The notes under the pieces were generated by a model. The model worked only from the letters and a program-made list of their open reading frames with translations. It had not been told where the DNA came from and did no database searches. This document shows, in pieces, positions 50,448 to 61,148 of a stretch of 64,000 nt of DNA (positions are counted from its first letter, which is position 1; the number at the start of each line of letters is the position of its first letter). This DNA is from Clitopilus passeckerianus (Eukaryota > Basidiomycota > Agaricomycetes > Agaricales > Entolomataceae). A program made the translations under genes and the position numbers. The stretch lies in the NCBI GenBank assembly GCA_944990035.1, contig CALYLX010000154.1, forward strand, positions 124,001-188,000, in the 5' to 3' direction.

Positions 50448-51656
50448 TCATTTTCCTGACCCTACGCCACTTATTTTCGAAATTGAGGTCCGTGGTTTGC
50501 CAAAGGGGTCTGACCGTCGAGCAGTATTTTCTAGAATACGGGCTCGGAGAGAGCTGACGGAGCTGCTCGCTTTGGACGAGCTTGAGCCAGCGCCAGATCG
50601 TAATGAAGGAATGGAAACTGCATCAACACCTAGCTTCCGACGTTTGCTTCTCTGCTCCATATCATGCTCGTGCTTTGCCCTCTGCCACTCGTCTTTGGCG
50701 ATTTGTTTCGACGCATCGTCGTCTTCCAAAAGCTTCAGTTGTGAGGGAAGACCATACTTTCCCCTCATCGCGTCGTCGGCTTTCTGCTTTGCTTTCTCGA
50801 CCTTTTTCACCTCGCGGAACCGTTTGCGCGCTTTGAGCGAGAGGGAGTAGGGGTCGGCGTTGAATTGGTCTGAGACTTCTAGGAGGGATTCTAACCGGGG
50901 AACTTGGACCTTGGTTAGGTGGTTTTGGGCGTCTGTGGTTTTCTCGAGCGCTGCTAGAGGATCTACTGGAGCGGATGAGGCTTCGGTGTCTGCGAAGGAA
51001 GTCAAGTAAGCATCTGCAGGAGTCGTTGCCGGAATGGAAGTACCGTGAATTGCGAAGCCGCCATTTTCTTCAGGATTCCAGTCTTCCTCCTTCTGCCTGG
51101 CGCCAGATGTGACAACATATCTTGTGTTCTGGGCAATATGTCAGGGAAATAGTCAGATAGGTGTATATGCTAGACGCACCTTTGGGTCGGTCTGAATCTC
51201 AAACCAGCCGTCACATAGATGGCATTTACATCGGAAAGAGTAGATTGGCGTTGAATAATAGTTTCCTATCTTCTTCTTCTCTGCATTGTATCGTACACCC
51301 ATTCCAATGTGGTTGTTGCATGTTCCGCTAGAAGAAGTAAGGGCGTATGTCGAGATGACTCGTGCCGGAGGAAGGATAATGGGCATACCACCAGATATTG
51401 AAAGGAAGTTCAAAGCGGGTAATGAGGATACCTTGATCAAGTTTACGAGCTCTGTCTCCGAGAGCATGTTTTCCTATAGGTTGCAGTCCAAAGGTCAGCC
51501 GCAATGAATAGTCGAGAAATTTGGTATGTTGCGCACCTCTAACTTTATTCAGACTTCCTTGAGATGGGTCATAGTCTGGTGGGTAATATCTGTAATTTTT
51601 GGTCAGCGCATCTTCAATGTCGATGCCAGGGGTGCGTCCTTGTTAAATCCCTGCAT
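50448..51656 (-). CDS. CWC16/Yju2-family splicing factor (CCDC130/Saf4-like)
   Basis: Spliceosome-associated protein of the Yju2/CCDC94/CCDC130 family. Recognisable order: MQGFNK (51656-51639), YYPPDYDPSQGSLNKVRGK, HALGDRARKLDQGILITRF, ELPFNIWCGTCNNHIGMG, VRYNAEKKKIGNYYSTPIY, SFRCKCHLCDGWFEIQTDP, NTRYVVTSGARQKEEDW. Two CxxC pairs (CGTC and CHLC) form the family zinc site. The C-terminal half is coiled and basic with RSKRRKLG, ending SGVGSGK. The CHALGDRARK and MQGFN starts point to the CCDC130/Saf4 branch. Most introns have normal signals, but the first exon MQGFNK is followed by GGACGC where a GT donor should be (AACAA|GGACGC), so the start exon is problematic; acceptor TTACAG at YYPPDY is normal. 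Confidence 0.85.
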
Positions 51657-52318
51657 TATTGGTCGTCTAGTAGTAGTCTGGGGGTCTTTGAGGTTACACT
51701 GAGAGATTGTACACGGCCAAGGCAATTGCTGACAAAGCACTTTCGGACTTGTCCCAAATCCAATACTTGCAACCCAGCTCAACACCAACAATCGGACCGT
51801 TTTTCCAATTCTGAGAAGTTCGATACCTGCTTTCTGGGGGTTCTTGAGGTCTCCTTGTATTGCGGACCGCAGGCTCCCGAACCTTGTGACCTGACATCTT
51901 ACTGGCTGGCCCCTTCTTTCCGGTCCTGCCTTATTATAGTGTGAGAATCACATTGCCCTTGCACTCTTGCGTGAATCCTTCGGTGAGTTGCTCAGTAGAT
52001 CACCCAAGCTTCACCTACAGAACGTCATGGCGGATATGTCCGACGTGACCATGAATCTATTTCCCATGTGGACTTCCACATGAGAGTCGATCAGCTGAGG
52101 ATTCGCTACCCTCCAGAACCTTGTATCAGAACTTGAGCAACAAGCATTGAACCGGTTTAACACCATTTCTTATTCGCCCCATAGCTTGTCAAAGGTTTAG
52201 CGGCTAACCGTGACATGCGTCTTTATTGCGCTGACCGACCCACTTCGCTTAGATGGACGAACTATATAAGTGGGCGCTGGACAACTTGCAAGTCCAACTT
52301 GTAGCCCTTCTGCACAAG
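51657..52318. promoter_or_regulatory. Divergent promoter region, CWC16-like / GH79 copy 1
   Basis: A 67-codon ATG-started minus-strand frame (51694-51897, MSGHKVREP...YNLSV) has no known relatives to me and may be 5' leader of the splicing-factor gene. The right part is the GH79 promoter with TATATAA at 52263-52269. Confidence 0.45.
52263..52269 (+). promoter_or_regulatory. TATA box of GH79 copy 1
   Basis: TATATAA lies 56 bases before the ATG at 52319. It overlaps an upstream in-frame ATG (52253), which makes 52319 the better start. Confidence 0.55.
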
Positions 52319-54323
52319 ATGATTAGTCGCCTCTCTGTGCTTGCTCTCCTGTTCCACTTGCACTCTGCCAATTCAGTCAATGTCGCCATCCCATTGACAC
52401 CTGGTGCAGACACTCCTACGGTGTCGCCGTCATTGATCTCTTTGTCTATTGAGATGGATCGTTGGCCTGACTGGGTTGGCTCCACATCGAGGAACCAGTT
52501 CTTCTTCAACACGCTAGATAATTTGCAGCAGCTGACAGGAGAACCTCCTCAAATCCGTATTGGCGGTAATACTGAAGACAAGTCCAGCTTCAACGTTAAT
52601 GCGAAAGCGAGTAACGTCCACCCGGCTTGAACTTGGCATTGGACTGACGTCACTTTCTTCCTTAGTTCGCGGAGGCTGTTTTCCCAGACCCCAACTCAGT
52701 CACTCCGTATCCAGAGGCAACAAAGGTGGTGGTCGGGAACTCGTACTACGCAACAACGCGCTTCTTGCCTCCTCGTAAGCGAACACAATACCATTTGAGG
52801 AGGAAATTACTGGATGTTGACTGCCTAGGCACTCGTGTAACTTGGGGGCTCAACCTGGGTGGTAACAATAAGACGACGGCCTATCTCCAAGCCCAAGCGA
52901 TTGCGAACGTTTTCAAGTCGCCAGAAATCAAGAGTGCTGGCATTGTTTTGGACTACGTTGAAATTGGGAACGAACCGGACCTCTACAAAAATAACGGGCT
53001 TCGTCCAAGCAATTATACCGTTAACCAATGGGTCCAGGAGTACGTGTTGGGCCGGAATGAATTTTCTGGGCTGTGTCTGACGATGATATAGGTGGCTTGC
53101 TTTTGCTGGCAATGTTACTGGAGTCTTGGGTATTACTGATAGCTCGCATACCAAGTTCCTAGGCGCATCCTTTGCAGGGTCGTCTCATACCACCTCTGGA
53201 TTCTCTCCTCAAGCAGCCTTCCAGTCTGGCCTCCTGGCTGGCCCAGGCAAGCTTATTTCAACGTAAGGAGCTGCTTTTTCAGTCCCTTGAAGGTTGACGC
53301 TTACACGGAATAAAGTATTTCGCAGCATCGATACAGTGGCTCTTTCTGTGCTGGAAGCGGCGGCCTCCTGCAGGACCTCATGACTAAATCCACGATCCGA
53401 GGAAATCTGACAAGTTTCACACCTGATATCCAAGCAACATTCGCCCAAGGGAGAAATTACATCCTTGGGGAGACTAACAGTTATGCTTGTCATGTAAGTA
53501 GGGATTTGGACCCGCCTTTGCAGAATATTGATATTCTCCGTTGCACAGGGCGCTCCTGGTGTCAGTAACACCGCTGGTGCCGCCTTGTGGGCCTTGGACT
53601 ATGCGTTGTATGCGTAAGTCGTTGAGTTAGCATCTTCGCTTGCATTTTATTGACTCCGTGCTACTCTAGCACTCAACTCAAAATAAGCACAGTTGTCTTC
53701 CACGAAGGCATTGGATTTAAATATGATTTTGTGAGGGCGCCTTCCACAGGTCTCAGAGCAAATGACTTATGCGACTATGCAGATTCAACCGGCAACACTC
53801 ACCAGATCCATCCTCGACGCCTCTCCGTTGCCCACACCTCTCGCTCCCCACGTTCAACCTTTGTATTACGCAGCAGTCATCGCCGCCGAAGCTATTGGGA
53901 AGAGTGGGCAGGCGCAAATCACGGAACTCAAGATTGACAATCCTCGGGTTGCTGGTTACGCGGTCTATGAACAAGGCAAAGTCGTTCGCGCAGTTTTGAT
54001 CAACTCGCAAGCCTACTTGTCGGACAGTCCTCAAAGAAATACCATTCATCTGGACCTCAGCTTCGCTGGTAATGGGCCTTCATTCGCTTCTGCGAAGAGA
54101 CTCGCTATTGGGTATGTTTGTCTATAATTCAGCTTGTTGGCGCTCGCTCATTTGATTCGCAAAATGTAGACACGCGACCGATGATTCTGGGGTGACATGG
54201 GGTGGGCAGACATACGAGACTCCTGACGGTCGCCCGCGTGGGGCTTCTCAGGTCGAGAAGGTGGAAATTGCCAAGGGTATTGATATTCAGGATACCGAGG
54301 CCATTCTTCTTCAATTCCTGTGA
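52319..54323 (+). CDS. Secreted glycoside hydrolase family 79, copy 1
   Basis: GH79 enzymes are retaining glycosidases such as beta-glucuronidase and heparanase; in fungi they usually release glucuronic acid from arabinogalactan-type glycans. ATG 52319 starts a signal peptide (MISRLSVLALLFHLHSANS). The (beta/alpha)8 barrel shows SLSIEMDRWPDWVG, GEPPQIRIGGNTEDKS, TRVTWGLNLGGNN, VLDYVEIGNEPDLY, whose Glu before Pro is the expected acid/base, and ILGETNSYACHGAPG, whose Glu is the expected nucleophile. Then come HRYSGSFCAGSGGLLQDL, STVVFHEGIGF and a C-terminal beta domain (RVAGYAVYEQGKVVRAVLIN, DDSGVTWGGQTYETPDG). About nine exons. The first intron (52607-52665) has a GC donor (AAA|GCGAGT). No lesions; stop at 54321-54323. 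A close paralogue follows in tandem. Confidence 0.92.
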
Positions 54324-55039
54324 ACTCTTCTCTGAGGCATCCAAGAATACATCTCTCTATTTCAACCCTTCTTATCTATAAAGAACATTCCTTTCCGCCA
54401 GATTTTCCGAAGTCTTGCCCCCAGCTCTTCTTGCTATCCCTGAGCCAAAATTTTCCAACCTAGTCGGCCGCAGAACTGCTCACGGAGGTGTGAACCTCTA
54501 CCCGCCTCCCCGTGGCGTTTGTGGTGAGAGCAGACTATAATTCAGATGATCTCGTATGGGAAAGCGCACATTCAATATTCGTACCCCTTAGCCCTTGGAA
54601 CCTGTAAGTCCGGATGTTCGGTCCGATCCCTTCAATGACCACACATCGCCGATCCGCTCTGGGAAACTGGACAAGTACTGCAGTTCAACCCTTCAACCCT
54701 GCGCCAATGTTGCCTACGTCGCCGAAATGTAACTCGGCGACAACCGGTCCATGGGGAGGGATTTTCTCCCGTTCGCATGATCTCCTTGCTCGACGGCCCA
54801 CGGCCCGGGCGCTGTATCAGCTGAGGAACGGTATGAAGTCACAGCTGGTCATTTGTCGTATCTCTCGACTACCTCTAGTCTCCTGCTCATTGTACGAGAG
54901 CTTCTGCGGTTGTCTAATGCTTCTGCAAAGGATCACTGTGGGCCGTAGCCTCGCAGGACGAGGATCCGTGGTGCTTACCATCGTCCTATAAAATGCACCT
55001 TCGCTGCTCCTTTGGCAGTTGATATTCGACTGTTCAGGA
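54324..55039. promoter_or_regulatory. Spacer between GH79 copies with promoter of copy 2
   Basis: No gene is seen. TATAAAA at 54987-54993 is about 50 bases before the copy-2 ATG, similar spacing to copy 1. Confidence 0.5.
54987..54993 (+). promoter_or_regulatory. TATA box of GH79 copy 2
   Basis: TATAAAA lies 47-53 bases upstream of ATG 55040, matching the arrangement at copy 1. Confidence 0.55.
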
Positions 55040-57041
55040 ATGCTCTTTCTCCAGTTTGCTCTAGTCCTTCTTCCTCATGCGTACTTGGCGGTGGCATTGA
55101 CCCTCTCTCTGCCGCTAACTCCGAACGAAGATGCACGCCAAATATCGCCCTCGCTTGTTTCTCTGTCCATGGAAATGGATCGTTGGACTGATTGGGTGGG
55201 CTCGCGATCACGCAATGAATTCTTTTACAACACTCTGGATAATCTCAAGAGGTTGACTGGGGAACCACCGCAAATCCGAATTGGAGGCAATACGGAGGAT
55301 CGGACCGTATTTCAATCCGAATTGAAGGTGCGCTTCATGTCCTCAGAAATAGAGGTGGTTATCCCATATTCTGCGCAGGAGGCAGAGCTGGTATTTCCGG
55401 AACCTACGAAAGACGTGCCGTACCCGGAGGCTTTGAATGTCACATTCGGTCATGCATTTTACGAGACAACGCGTTTTCTACCACGAAGTAAGCTCTTCTA
55501 CATCCACGATGTCCATATTGCTGAGTTGTGTTTTCGATAGACACCAGGGTGACCTGGGGACTAAATCTAGGGGCCAACGACACTACCATTGCTTATCAAC
55601 AAGCTCGAGCACTTGCCAACGTATTCAAATCACCCGGGATCACAGAGAGGGGGATCGTGCTGGACTACGTGGAAATCGGGAATGAACCTGACTTGTACAA
55701 AACGAACAACCTCCGATCGCCCAATTACACCGTTTCCGACTGGGTCAATGAGTACGAATCCCCTTATGTATTTCCACAGACACTGATGTAATCCTTCTTC
55801 AGGTGGCTGCCCTTTGCGGCCAATGTTTCTGATATTCTGGGTATCAACGAGCATTCTCGGACCAAATTCCTGGGATGCTCATTCTCTGGGCACTCTCATG
55901 AGTATGGATTTACGGCTCAGGCTGCGTTCGACACTGGTTTGGTGAAAGGACCGGGAAAATTTATTTCAACGTGAGGGCAAAAGATATTTTCAGATCCTCT
56001 GCAACTGAAATTGGGCTCAGATTCTCCCAGCATCGTTACAGTGGCTCATTCTGTGCTGGAAGTGGTGGTTTACTGCAAGACCTCATGACGAAATCAACCA
56101 TCCGAGGCAATCTCTCGGTGTTCACGCCAGACATTCAGGCAGCATCACAGCAAGGATTGGATTTTGTCCTTGGAGAAACAAACAGCTACTCGTGCCATGT
56201 AAGTACGACCAACACTGGCGTACGAGGCTAGATCTCACTGAAGTGAATGAAACAGGGTGCTCCAGGCGTGAGCAATACAGCAGGAGCAGCCATCTGGGCT
56301 GTGGACTATGCATTATATGCGTGAGTGACCATGGTTCGTAACAATGCGAGAAATGATTTTCTGACAGTGACCCTTATTTCTGAAAGCCATACCTTGGGAG
56401 TGTCAACCGTTTTCTTCCACGAAGGCGTTGGGTACAAATATGCCTTGGTCTGTTCTTGGGCAGAAAGAATGCGCTACGTGTGCTTACCAGATGGATAGAT
56501 CCAACCGGCTACACTGACAAGATCCATCCTCGATGGCTCACCACTTCCAGAGCCGCTTCCTCCTCACGTCCAACCTACTTATTATGCCGCTGTCGTCATT
56601 GCGGAGGCAATTGGCAGGAGCGGAACTACTCGCATGGCGGAGATAGCTATAGATCACCCTCGAATCTCTGCCTATGCGTTCTATGAGCATGGGAAGTTGG
56701 CTCGAGTTGTGCTACTCAATTCTCAAGCCTATCTTCCGGACAGTACCGAACGATCCTTCATCCACGTTGACCTTGGTTTCTTGGCCAACGGTGGACGTGC
56801 ACCGCAAACCACCGCCGTAAAACGGCTTCTAATTGGGTAAGGCAATAACTGGATTATTTCTGTGCTCGCGTATCTGACTCTGTCTAGGAGAGCAACAGAC
56901 GATTCTGGTTTGATTTGGGGAGGCGAAACGTACGAAACATCCAACGGTCGACCGAGCGGAACAGAAAATGTAGAGATAGTATCTGTGGCAGAAGGAGTTG
57001 ATCTGCAGGATACAGAGGTTGTTCTGCTAAACTTTCTCTGA
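55040..57041 (+). CDS. Secreted glycoside hydrolase family 79, copy 2
   Basis: Tandem paralogue of the GH79 gene at 52319-54323, with the same exon order. The first ATG in frame (55040) gives a signal peptide, MLFLQFALVLLPHAYLAVA. Active-site regions are kept: SLSMEMDRWTDWVGSRSRNE, PPQIRIGGNTEDRT, VEIGNEPDLY (acid/base Glu) and VLGETNSYSCHGAPG (nucleophile Glu). Also present are HRYSGSFCAGSGGLL, STVFFHEGVGYKYAL, IQPATLTRSILDGSPLP and the C-terminal beta domain (RISAYAFYEHGKLARVVLLN, DDSGLIWGGETYETSNG). Its first intron has a normal GT donor, unlike copy 1. It ends at TGA 57039-57041 after VVLLNFL. Both copies look active, so the pair may differ in expression or substrate. Confidence 0.92.
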
Positions 57042-57327
57042 ATAGTACACCTAGCCTGAGAATCCAAAAAGTAGAGACCTCGACGGAGTAGTCCTTGCCC
57101 TTCAGATGTCAGAATCGTGAAGTAGGCTATTTGAGTGAAAATGCATTCAAGTAGCGTCGACGTCTGCTCGTGTGTGTCCAAATCCATCCAACCTCGACCG
57201 ACGACGATATCGCTTCAAGTTAGGTCGCTGGCGCCTGTTGTGCGCTTGAGGTAGTGGCCCTAACATGGAACTTCGCAAATAGGAATACACAAGAGTACGC
57301 GGTCAGTCTGAACTTGCGTCAGAACTC

Positions 57328-58169
57328 ATGGCGGACGTTCGAGCCCTACTGAAGGCAAAACGACAAGATGTCAAGATATCGCACCCGCTAGCATCGTACA
57401 GCTCAAATGGCCAGCTCAGATGCATTGCCTGTGGGACCACCGTTAAACACGCATCTGCTTGGGAGGGTCACTTAGGAAGCAAGCTCCATCGAACAAATGT
57501 GGTCAGGTTGAGGGAGGAGGAGCAGAAACGGGAAGCGCAGAGACTACGTGCGGAAGCCGAAGCTGCTGCACGACAAGCCCAGGAGGCTCAAACAATACAG
57601 GGCAAGCGGAAAGCAGAGGATGAGGACATGGAAGAGGATGAGGAATCAAATGAAAGCGACTCGAAGAGGCAGAAAGTAGGAGATGCCCGACCTTCTGGCT
57701 TCCCAGAGGACTTCTTTTCGGATCCAAGTCGTACAATACCCCCATCCTATGACGATTCTGACGATGAAGAGGCGGGAACGCAACAAAACCACCACCCACT
57801 GCACCAGCCCAAATGTCCGAAATCGACCTCGAATACGAAAGATTCCAAAGGGAATTGAATCTTGAGCCTCAGCGGCAGGAAGCATTTGAACGGGCCACTG
57901 TATTTGCAGAGCCTGTACTGGCCGAAACGACTGAGGGTCTTCCTACGGAGGGTGGACAAGGGGATGGCCAACCTGGCGAGCAGGAGGAGCTTGACGAAGA
58001 GGCTAAGAGGCAGAAAAAGGAGCAGGAAGAACGGGAGCTTATCATGGATAGGTTAATGGATGAAGAAAGTCAGCAGGAGGAGGCAGATATGAGAGTTGCA
58101 GCAATGAAAGCTCGAGTGGAGGCGCTCAAGAAGAGGAGGGAGGCTAAACGGTCAAAACCCGCTGCTTGA
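57328..58169 (+). CDS. ZNF830/CCDC16-like C2H2 zinc finger, coiled-coil protein
   Basis: Nuclear protein related to ZNF830, which associates with spliceosomal XAB2 complexes in animals. ATG 57328 gives MADVRALLKAKRQD. A matrin/U1-type finger follows, CIACGTTVKHASAWEGHLGS with the second His after KL. Then come a Glu/Arg/Ala coiled-coil (REEEQKREAQRLRAEAEAA), KRKAEDEDMEEDEE, and FPEDFFSDPS, the ZNF830 'GFFDD' region. The conserved second half (SEIDLEYERFQREL, then a charged coiled-coil ending KRREAKRSKPAA) lies in another frame. Either a 77-base intron 57731-57807 (GTACAA...CACCAG) joins them, or one base is missing at the CCC run 57808-57810. Stop at 58169. Short convergent spacing (87 bases) to COX10. 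Confidence 0.78.
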
Positions 58170-58256
58170 TACCCATGGACGTTCGCGAATCGTCAAAGAG
58201 TTGTAGAGGTAGATTAGGATTAATATACATGGCTCCATCTAAATGTAGTCTTGGTA

Positions 58257-59513
58257 TTACGACGACTTTGTAATAGCAACCTCTTCATTCTCTTCCTCTT
58301 TCTCTTCCTCGTCTCTGATACCTAACCAGGCCAGCCAGTCAACATTTTGCTTGTGGACCATTGCAAGGCCAAGAATGACGGGGAGATACCACAGGCTGTG
58401 CTGGAACACCACCCTGGCCTCCTTTTCTCCTCCGCGCTGCCAAAATCTCCAGGCAGCCTTGCACAAATAAGGTTTGGCACGAGACCAGTCAGCGCAAAGG
58501 CCCACGTTGTGAGCCCTGAGACGGGGAATAGGATGGAGCAGATGGGTATGAGGAGAGTAGCGTGTCGGAGTGAAACTAGCGCGTTCTTGGAGGGTGAAAG
58601 AACGGAGAGCATTGGGTAGCCGGCTTTGGCGTATGCACCCTAACTATATGCGATAGTGCATTAAAATGGGGGAATTGCCAGCTGTAGAGTAGCATGAATA
58701 GTGCAAAGGCGGAAAGGGGTTGTCAATGAGTGAAGGATCCACTGGGGCTGTGGAAAGGAATGAAGGGAGGAAGAGGTGAAGACCGCTAGCATCTGGAAGT
58801 AGTGTTCCTCCACATGCTGTCCATCCCATGACGGGAGGAATGCCGCCGACGACGGCTCCGACCCAGGTGCTGGCAATTCCTCGACGTTTACTCCATGTGT
58901 ACCAACCCGCATATAGCGCAATGTTGGCTGCTCCAAGAATGGCGGTAGTGGGATTGACCATTGTCCACAGAAGTGCAGGTCCAGCAAGGCCTGTGGCTAA
59001 TGCGAACCCAGTAGCATGCACAGGGGAGATTGCCCTGCGAACGAGTGGCCTCATTCGCGTCCGGGCCATTTGTGCGTCCAATGGAACTTCTTGGATTTGA
59101 TTTAGGGTGTTGGCGGAAGCTGAGCAGAGAGCTGTGCCGACAGCGGTCGACAGAAGGACCGGTATGGTCGCTGGAAGAGGCGATAATGCAACTCCACCCA
59201 TTGCAGTCAAAACGACAAGAATACTGAGTCTCGTCTTTGAAAGCTGGGCATAGATTTTGAATAGACGGCTCGGTGTGAGCACTTCACTGGGCTTGTATGC
59301 TGCTAAAGGGAGGGCCGGAGCAGAAGCAGCAATGGTTGCTGCATTCTTCGGCTTGCTTGAACGAGAGCTTAGCCATTGAGCATTGTGGAAAAAGTAGCTT
59401 GTGAAGGCAGCAGAGCTGCCAGACGAGAAGTGCCGAGCTTGTGCGTTCCGTAGGCAATGACTACGCCGGCCGAGTATTAACAGCCCACGCTGTAGGTCAT
59501 AGACTGTATGCAT
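58257..59513 (-). CDS. COX10: Protohaem IX farnesyltransferase COX10, frame broken at three points
   Basis: Mitochondrial inner membrane prenyltransferase that converts haem b to haem o for cytochrome c oxidase. The ATG at 59513 (MHTVYDLQ) follows a likely 5'UTR intron. A mitochondrial presequence precedes the UbiA domain: LSKTRLSILVVLTAMGG, SANTLNQIQEVPLDAQMAR (Asp-rich prenyl-diphosphate site) with RTRMRPLVRR, STWVGAVVGGIPPVMGW, YSWQFPHFNALSH, AYAKAGYPMLSV, PVSGLTTWAFALTGLVPN and FQHSLWYLPVILGLAMVH. The frame shifts by one lost base at about 58716-58719 (GGGG), 58638-58640 (CCC) and 58471-58472 (GG), yet the protein stays conserved across each point. This looks like consensus error at homopolymers, not decay. 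Stop TAA at 58257-58259. Confidence 0.82.
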
Positions 59514-59755
59514 TACTAAAGTCAGTTTCTGGTCCGTCAACACTGCCGACGACGACTTACAGAATTGGCTGTGCGATGTAGCACAGTCGAGGAATGTAGG
59601 CGGAGTTTGAAAAACAACCTCTCACTCAACACTCACGACGTTGACGGCAGCACTCGTCGCCAGACCACCTCTGCTCACTGTCTGGTTTGGTCTTTAGAAA
59701 GCAGGTTATACTCTCAACTACGGCCATTAACACCCAGTAATCAAGAGACTCCGAG
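59514..59755. promoter_or_regulatory. Divergent promoter, COX10 / U1-70K
   Basis: A 242-base shared promoter. On the COX10 side a GTAAGT donor (about 59559) and a TTTAG acceptor just before the ATG outline a short 5'UTR intron. Confidence 0.45.
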
Positions 59756-61148
59756 ATGCCGGGCACACATTTGCTACCGCCAAATTTGCTGAAGCTTTTG
59801 CTCCAAGACCACCCGTGCTATGGATGCGCCCTTCTGGCCGGGATTTTGAACGTGTCAGGAGCAAAAATGTGGATGGAGTGGCAGGACTTCTTGCCCAACT
59901 CAAAGAGGCCGACACACAATCCCTTATAGCATCCGGTCAAGCCGAAACTATGGAGGAAGGAGAGGAGCCCGTATTCACTCATGCGGAAGAAGTAAAACGA
60001 CAAATACGTCGGGAAGAGCGGAAGGCCAAGAAGGCTGAAGCTTTCAAGGCTGCAAAGGAGACTTGTGAGTTTTTTGAGGTACTTCGTGTACGTGCTTCGT
60101 ATATTGACGCCTTTACAGACAAACCGTCAGAGGATCCTGAGGCAGTTGGTGACCCATACAAAACATTATTTATTTCTCGCCTGGTAGGTTTTTTAAATCT
60201 ATCTTGTTTCTACCTCCCATTCTGACCGGTTTTTGCAGCATAAGGGTGCCAACGAAACCGATGTGAGGCGAGAATTCGAAGTCTACGGTGCCGTCGAACG
60301 AGTCAGGATTGTCCGTGACAAGAAAGGTCGCAACCGTGGATATGCGTTCATAGTCTACGAACGTGAACGTGATATGAAGGGTCAGTATTGATCATACCAT
60401 TCTCATTCTACGCCAGTCTAACATCTCTTGACAGCCGCATATAAGGAGTCAGACGGCCTCACAATAATGGGGAAGCGCATTCTGGTGGATGTCGAGCGTG
60501 GACGCACCGTCAGAGGCTGGAAGCCTCGGCGACTTGGTGGAGGTCTTGGAGGACGTCCCAAGCGTGTAGAGCCCGTCGCTGCTCCTGCTCCTGCTGCACG
60601 TGGAGGATTCCGCGGCGGATTCGGCGGAGGTGGAGGCCGGGGCGGTGGTTTCAGAGGTCGTGGTGGGTTTGGAGGTGGCCGCGGAGGATTTGGCGGTGAT
60701 AGAGGAGGCTATGGAGGCGGCGGTGGAGGTGGGTTCGGAGACAGAGGTCCACCCATGGGAGACCGTGGGTTTGGTGGTGACCGGGGAGGAGGAGGAGGCT
60801 TCAGAGGGGGCTTTGAGGGTGGAGGTGGCGGCGGAGGCTTCAGAGGTGGGCGTGGAGGCTTCGGTGGGGGACGGGATGATTTCGGTGGAGGTGGAGGTGG
60901 GGGTGGTTTCAGGTAAGGTTTTCTTTGGAATAAATCCATATGATTTACTGACATCTACTAGGGGTGGCCGAGGAGGAGGTATTGGATACGGTGGAGGCGG
61001 CTTCAATGACGGAGCCCCGAATGGCTATGGCGCGCCTCCACAACAAGGCGGGTTCGGTGGCCCACCAGGCGGGGGCTACCGCGGAGATCTCAAACGAGAA
61101 GGACCAGGAGGATATGACGACAGGGAATCGAAACGACCCCGCTACTAG
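59756..61148 (+). CDS. U1 small nuclear ribonucleoprotein 70 kDa (U1-70K), with RGG-rich tail
   Basis: U1 snRNP protein that binds U1 snRNA stem-loop I for 5' splice-site recognition. ATG 59756 gives [14 protein letters not shown], the family N-terminus. The conserved FAPRPPVLW continues in another frame because the TTTT run at 59796-59799 seems one T short. A charged U1-70K N-terminal region follows ([16 protein letters not shown]), then the [11 protein letters not shown] (RNP2), [15 protein letters not shown] and [15 protein letters not shown] (RNP1). [20 protein letters not shown] is family-diagnostic. The tail is about 170 residues of Gly/Arg repeats ([11 protein letters not shown] type), in place of the RS domain of animals. 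Ends KRPRY, TAG 61146-61148. Introns lie at about 60068, 60184, 60379 and 60916. Confidence 0.9.

Noticed and set aside
51694..51897. 67-codon frame as a separate gene
   Set aside because: ATG-started and open, but no family resemblance, and it lies in the 5' leader of the splicing-factor gene; not enough support.
58257..59513. COX10 as a true pseudogene
   Set aside because: All three shifts are one-base losses at short runs and conserved motifs persist across them; neighbouring genes show the same defect, so sequence error is more likely. It remains open until reads are checked.
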